DNA of 64,000 nucleotides, taken from assembly GCF_963855985.1 (NCBI RefSeq), contig NW_026973566.1:186001-250000 (forward strand), read 5' to 3'. This DNA is from Ostrinia nubilalis (Eukaryota > Arthropoda > Insecta > Lepidoptera > Crambidae). Made by a program: the position numbers and the translations under genes. The notes under the pieces were generated by a model. The model made no database searches and was not told where the DNA came from. It saw nothing but the letters and a program-made list of their open reading frames with translations. Positions 60,282 through 64,000 of this stretch are shown piece after piece; positions within the stretch are counted from its first letter, which is position 1, and each line of letters starts with the position of its first letter.

Positions 60282-61865
60282 TATAACCTATAGATAGGCT
60301 ATTATTTTCTAGAAATTTGAGTTAGATTTTGATTTTGTTGAGCTTCACCACGTAACCTCGGTTCGGTCTAATTTAGGGTAGGTATTGCCTGTTTTCCAAA
60401 GTTTTTGACCTCCGATCGCAACAAATGAGGTGTCTATGGATAGGGCTCGCCGAGACGAATCTAAAAAGCTGAAACACGCCGGGGGTGGCCCTAGAAAATT
60501 TTGAAAATGACGCCCAAAAACCGTCTCAGATCCCAAAAGAAACACTAAAGACCACCAAAAAAGCAGAATTTAGTGTGAAACGATGTCAATCGAACGTCAC
60601 GGGAGTGCTAAACCGAAAAGGGTGAATCTATTTAAGCGAAAAAATTTTGAAAATCCGACCAAAAATTACCAAGTTATAAAATTTTGTATGAAAAAATTCT
60701 AAGTCAATATTAAAAATCTAAAAAATTGAATAAAATCGCCAGGAAGGGTGCTAGGGGTCTCAAAATGTTACGGGGGTGTAGGCAAAAAATATGGCGCTCA
60801 AATGATGTATATAACCTATAGATAGGCTATTAATTTCTAGAAATTTGAGTTAGATTTTGATTTTGTTGAGCTTCACCACGTAACCTCGGTTCGGTCTAAT
60901 TTAGGGTAGGTATTGCCTGTTTTCCAAAGTTTTTGACCTCCGATCGCAACAAATGAGGTGTCTATGGATAGGGCTCGCCGAGACGAATCCAAAAAGCTGA
61001 AACACGCCGGGGGTGGCCCTAGAAAATTTTGAAAATGACGCCCAAAAACCGTCTCAGATCCCAAAAGAAACACTAAAGACCACCAAAAAAGCAGAATTTA
61101 GTGTGAAACGATGTCAATCGAACGTCACGGGAGTGCTAAACCGAAAAGGGTGAATCTATTTAAGCGAAAAAATTTTGAAAATCCGACCAAAAATTACCAA
61201 GTTATAAAATTTTGTATGAAAAAATTCTAAGTCAATATTAAAAATCTAAAAAATTGAATAAAATCGCCAGGAAGGGTGCTAGGGGTCTCAAAATGTTACG
61301 GGGGTGTAGGCAAAAAATATGGCGCTCAAATGATGTATATAACCTATAGATAGGCTATTATTTTCTAGAAATTTGAGTTAGATTTTGATTTTGTTGAGCT
61401 TCACCACGTAACCTCGGTTCGGTCTAATTTAGGGTAGGTATTGCCTGTTTTCCAAAGTTTTTGACCTCCGATCGCAACAAATGAGGTGTCTATGGATAGG
61501 GCTCGCCGAGACGAATCTAAAAAGCTGAAACACGCCGGGGGTGGCCCTAGAAAATTTTGAAAATGACGCCCAAAAACCGTCTCAGATCCCAAAAGAAACA
61601 CTAAAGACCACCAAAAAAGCAGAATTTAGTGTGAAACGATGTCAATCGAACGTCACGGGAGTGCTAAACCGAAAAGGGTGAATCTATTTAAGCGAAAAAA
61701 TTTTGAAAATCCGACCAAAAATTACCAAGTTATAAAATTTTGTATGAAAAAATTCTAAGTCAATATTAAAAATCTAAAAAATTGAATAAAATCGCCAGGA
61801 AGGGTGCTAGGGGTCTCAAAATGTTACGGGGGTGTAGGCAAAAAATATGGCGCTCAAATGATGTA
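59754..61865. repeat. 1056-bp dimer, two copies
   Basis: B2 monomers at 60282 and 61338 both carry GACGAATCTAAAAAG, while those at 59754 and 60810 do not. The pair is therefore duplicated at an offset of 1056 bp. Confidence 0.8.
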
Positions 61866-61867
61866 TA

Positions 61868-62856
61868 TGTCGCAGGCAAATTGTATGATTCCGCATTTTA
61901 CAAACGGCGTCGTCAGTTTACAAACGCTCGCTGTTCTATGAAATGCCGAAGGCAAAATGTAAATTGCCTTGGCACTTTATAATATGCCACAAAATTTGAT
62001 AGCCAATTCAATCGCCGTTTACAAAATGCCGCGGCAAATTGAAGTATTTAGTTCTTTTTCTTACCACGCGAGGTGCTGCTTATCAAAACAAGAAAAATGG
62101 CGTCGAGTAGTGGTATTGTGATACAGAAAACGTACGTATTCAAAGGACTTTTCCCAAAAAACTATTGTTTTAAAGACATGTATTATAGTGCATTGAGGAA
62201 ATTTAACGATTCACAAATAGGAGCAGTGAAAAAGCCGTGAACAAATGAAAAAGTTTTTGAGGTTATCCCGCACGTAAAAAACGCTAAAGTGACAATGGAA
62301 TCTGGTGCTCGGAGGACTTCTGCGGAATATTATTGGCATAAAAAATATAGTGTTATGGCTTCTTCCAGGTATAATTAAAATGTTTTTTTTATGCATATCA
62401 AACACAGTCATCTGGTGTTAAGTGGGATACAGTCTAGGACTTAATTAAAGAACTGATTATCGTAACTTATTTTGTGTTATAGTTTTATGTACCTACCTAT
62501 CCGTTTGTCTTTAATCGAAAGTACCATATTATTCATAAAAGTATGTATTATTGATACTTAGGTACGTCGCGTCATCAGTTTAAATTAGTTTAGTGTTGTT
62601 TTTGTTACGAAAATATTTTAATTCGTGCTTTAATTTTAAGTTTGTCCTATTTGAATAAATAGATTCCTGGTTTTTGAAACAAAGTCTGATTTGTCCGACA
62701 TGTGTTTTATGATGGTCACCCTATTGCAACAATCATAGTCGAAATTATCAATTGAACGAGTCGCCAATTTGCCTTCGGCATTTCATAGAACAGCGAGCGT
62801 TTGTAAACTGACGACGCCGTTTGTAAAATGCGGAATCATACAATTTGCCTGCGACA
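61868..62856 (+). mobile_element. Element e2: Ginger-like non-autonomous element
   Basis: This 989-bp copy is in the same orientation as e1 and has the same TGTCGCAGG...CCTGCGACA ends and about 90-bp inverted repeats. TATA lies on the left (61864-61867). On the right the TA tract is itself interrupted by f2. The interior differs from e1: it retains the first coding remnant but lacks the HGHG-type piece, so the two copies are different internal deletions. Confidence 0.85.
62199..62378 (+). pseudogene. Decayed N-terminal transposase fragment in e2
   Basis: The frame ending at the stop codon 62376-62378 reads EVIPHVKNAKV, then SGARRTSAEYYWHKKYSVM. A stop lies just upstream (62238-62240). The same stretch, with different lesions, is in e1. 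The KNAK...YYWHKKY pattern resembles the start of KRBA2-like/Ginger integrases as I recall them. No start codon or domain beyond this survives. Confidence 0.45.
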
Positions 62857-62858
62857 TA

Positions 62859-63778
62859 TCGATGGCTCCTACGTATACTGGCGTAAGTGAAAAAAGTAAA
62901 TTTTACAGGAGAGCCATTTTAGTGGCCAGAACCATATTTTTGGGTCATATCTTCTGACCTACTAAAACGAATTTAATGAAATTTCACATTTAGCCTTAAC
63001 ATGTAATGCTTTTGCTACTGCTGTTATCAATTTTTATATTTTTCTTATATATTTTGAGATTTTACGCATTGCCCTTTTACGTCGGCATATTTCTATAATT
63101 TCATGTATATTGTTCAACGTAAAGAGACTTAAATGACAACGTAAATATAATATTTTATATAAGCGATTACTCTCTTTATTTATGCATGTAATTATTTTAA
63201 TTGTTATCATGTGCTATATCAATAATAAATCAGTTACCGTTTTACGTTTTAACGCAAATACGCCCATATGCTGTGCTCGAGATTTAGTTAGGTCTTTTAA
63301 CATAATGTGTCATATTTTTAAAAAATATAAATAACTAGAAAAAATCGAATTGCCTAAGGCGGGAATTGAACCCACGATACCTTAGGCAGTTCGATTTTTT
63401 CAAGTTATTTATAATTTTCAAATTAGTTTGAGATGCGACTCTTAACGCTAAAAAATAAATATTTATATAATGTGTCATAATTTATAAATAAAACAATTTG
63501 CTAAATATTTTCATGGCTTTATTTAAGATTTGGATTATAAAAAATATATGTTTATGTAAGCAACTACTCGTATAGATTGACGAATCGTATGATTGGGCTT
63601 TATACGTGGCGTAGTTTTGCACATACGCCTATTTGCCTAAAATTTTATTTTGTATCTAATGGAAAAAAATTTTTTTTTTCTTACTGATGTTATAGATTAG
63701 AGCAAAGTGAAATCATTGTTTAAATAATTGGAAAAAGGCGTAAGCGGCAGTTTCGCCCTTATACGTAGGAGCCATCGA
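62859..63778. mobile_element. Element f2: TA-target element with tRNA-arm-like core
   Basis: This 920-bp copy is in the opposite orientation to f1, with ends TCGATGGCTCCTACGTATA and inverse. It sits in the TA tract right after e2, flanked by TA (62857-62858 and 63779-63780). The interior matches f1 along its length with scattered differences. No coding frame is seen. Confidence 0.87.
63351..63387 (-). other. tRNA acceptor/T-arm-like minihelix inside f2
   Basis: Read on the minus strand it has GCCTAAG, GTATC, GTGGG, TTCAATT, CCCGC, CTTAGGC and then A. All paired positions and the B-box-like GGTTCAATTCC match f1. The only change is GCATC to GTATC in the unpaired linker. Confidence 0.6.
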
Positions 63779-64000
63779 TATATAACCTATAGATAGGCTA
63801 TTATTTTCTAGAAATTTGAGTTAGATTTTGATTTTGTTGAGCTTCACCACGTAACCTCGGTTCGGTCTAATTTAGGGTAGGTATTGCCTGTTTTCCAAAG
63901 TTTTTGACCTCCGATCGCAACAAATGAGGTGTCTATGGATAGGGCTCGCCGAGACGAATCCAAAAAGCTGAAACACGCCGGGGGTGGCCCTAGAAAATTT
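63779..64000. repeat. Satellite family B, partial monomer at window edge
   Basis: The B array resumes in phase (TATAACC at 63781) after f2. It shows the B2 variant CTGAAACACGCC and is cut by the window end, so the array continues beyond it. Confidence 0.97.

Larger units (their letters stand above)
49718..61867. repeat. Satellite family B array, segment 12 (23 uninterrupted monomers)
   Basis: Starts: 49718, 50246, 50773, 51301, 51830, 52358, 52887, 53415, 53944, 54472, 55001, 55529, 56058, 56586, 57114, 57642, 58170, 58698, 59226, 59754, 60282, 60810, 61338. Subtypes: B3, B2, B2, B3, B5, then B1-B5 three times, B1, B2, then B1, B1, B3, B2, B1, B3, B2, B2, B2, B2. This is the longest run without insertions. 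It contains the clearest higher-order repeats. No genes. Confidence 0.97.

Noticed and set aside
6854..61867. CRISPR-like or gene-family tandem array.
   Set aside because: The period is 528 bp with no unique spacers and no coding potential; this is eukaryotic satellite DNA.
7308..61867. Assembly collapse or false expansion as explanation for the near-identical blocks.
   Set aside because: It cannot be excluded from sequence alone. However, private variants differ between blocks and inserted elements differ (c and d, extra b3), which argues for mostly real duplication. Noted as a limit.

Overview
The window is eukaryotic heterochromatin-like DNA, most likely from a moth or butterfly (Lepidoptera). 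No intact protein-coding gene, rRNA or tRNA gene was found. The insect assignment is an inference from interspersed-repeat fragments that I recognise from lepidopteran genomes: a 168-bp LINE tail at 5259-5426, a repeat with CCGGCCAAGTGCG and AGGGTTCCGT signatures at 29903-30592, and an AAGTCGGTT-ended repeat at 3940-4685. Nothing looks bacterial or viral.

The backbone is one tandem satellite in two related families. Family A (1-3549) has a 517-bp period and only a few copies. Family B (4931-64000) has a 528-bp period. I count 91 B monomers; the first is split by two insertions and the last is cut by the window edge. I phase each monomer at TATAACC, directly after GATGTA. B monomers fall into five diagnostic subtypes. 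B1 has CCGAATAACGTCGG. B2 has CTGAAACACGCC. B3 has CTGAAAAACGCC followed by TTTTGAAAATG. B4 has CTGAAAAACGCC followed by TTTTAAAAATG. B5 has GCTCACCGAG, usually with GGTTTAATTT. Subtype strings show several higher-order repeats: 1056/1057-bp dimers, a 1584-bp trimer, a 4-mer, recurring B5-B2-B1 trimers, and a composite block of about 7.2-7.5 kb seen three times.

The array is loaded with non-autonomous DNA transposons, named here by letter. Families a, d and e have TGT...ACA termini and TATA-type target duplications. Families b and c are hairpin elements with CAG...CTG ends and TA duplications. Family f has TA (or ATAT) duplications and carries a tRNA-T-arm-like hairpin. Elements g, h and i are single insertions. 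Nearly all insertions of a, b, c, d and e sit at exactly the same base of the monomer, a TATATA tract. So the satellite behaves as an integration landing pad, and the loaded units were then copied with the array. Element e holds decayed coding sequence that resembles an integrase of the Ginger/KRBA2-like type.

Layout: A array with e1 and f1 (1-3549); a1 at the A/B junction (3550-4930); first B monomer split by h and i (4931-7307); B array with b1 and g (to 21749); a2 with a nested element (21750-23372); B array (to 29671); d (29672-30933); B array with a3, b2, b3, c, a4, b4, a5 and b5 (to 49717); a long uninterrupted B run (49718-61867); e2 and f2 back to back (61868-63778); and a partial B monomer at the end. 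The many 60-80-residue open frames in the satellite are by-products of near-identical repeats and are not annotated as genes.
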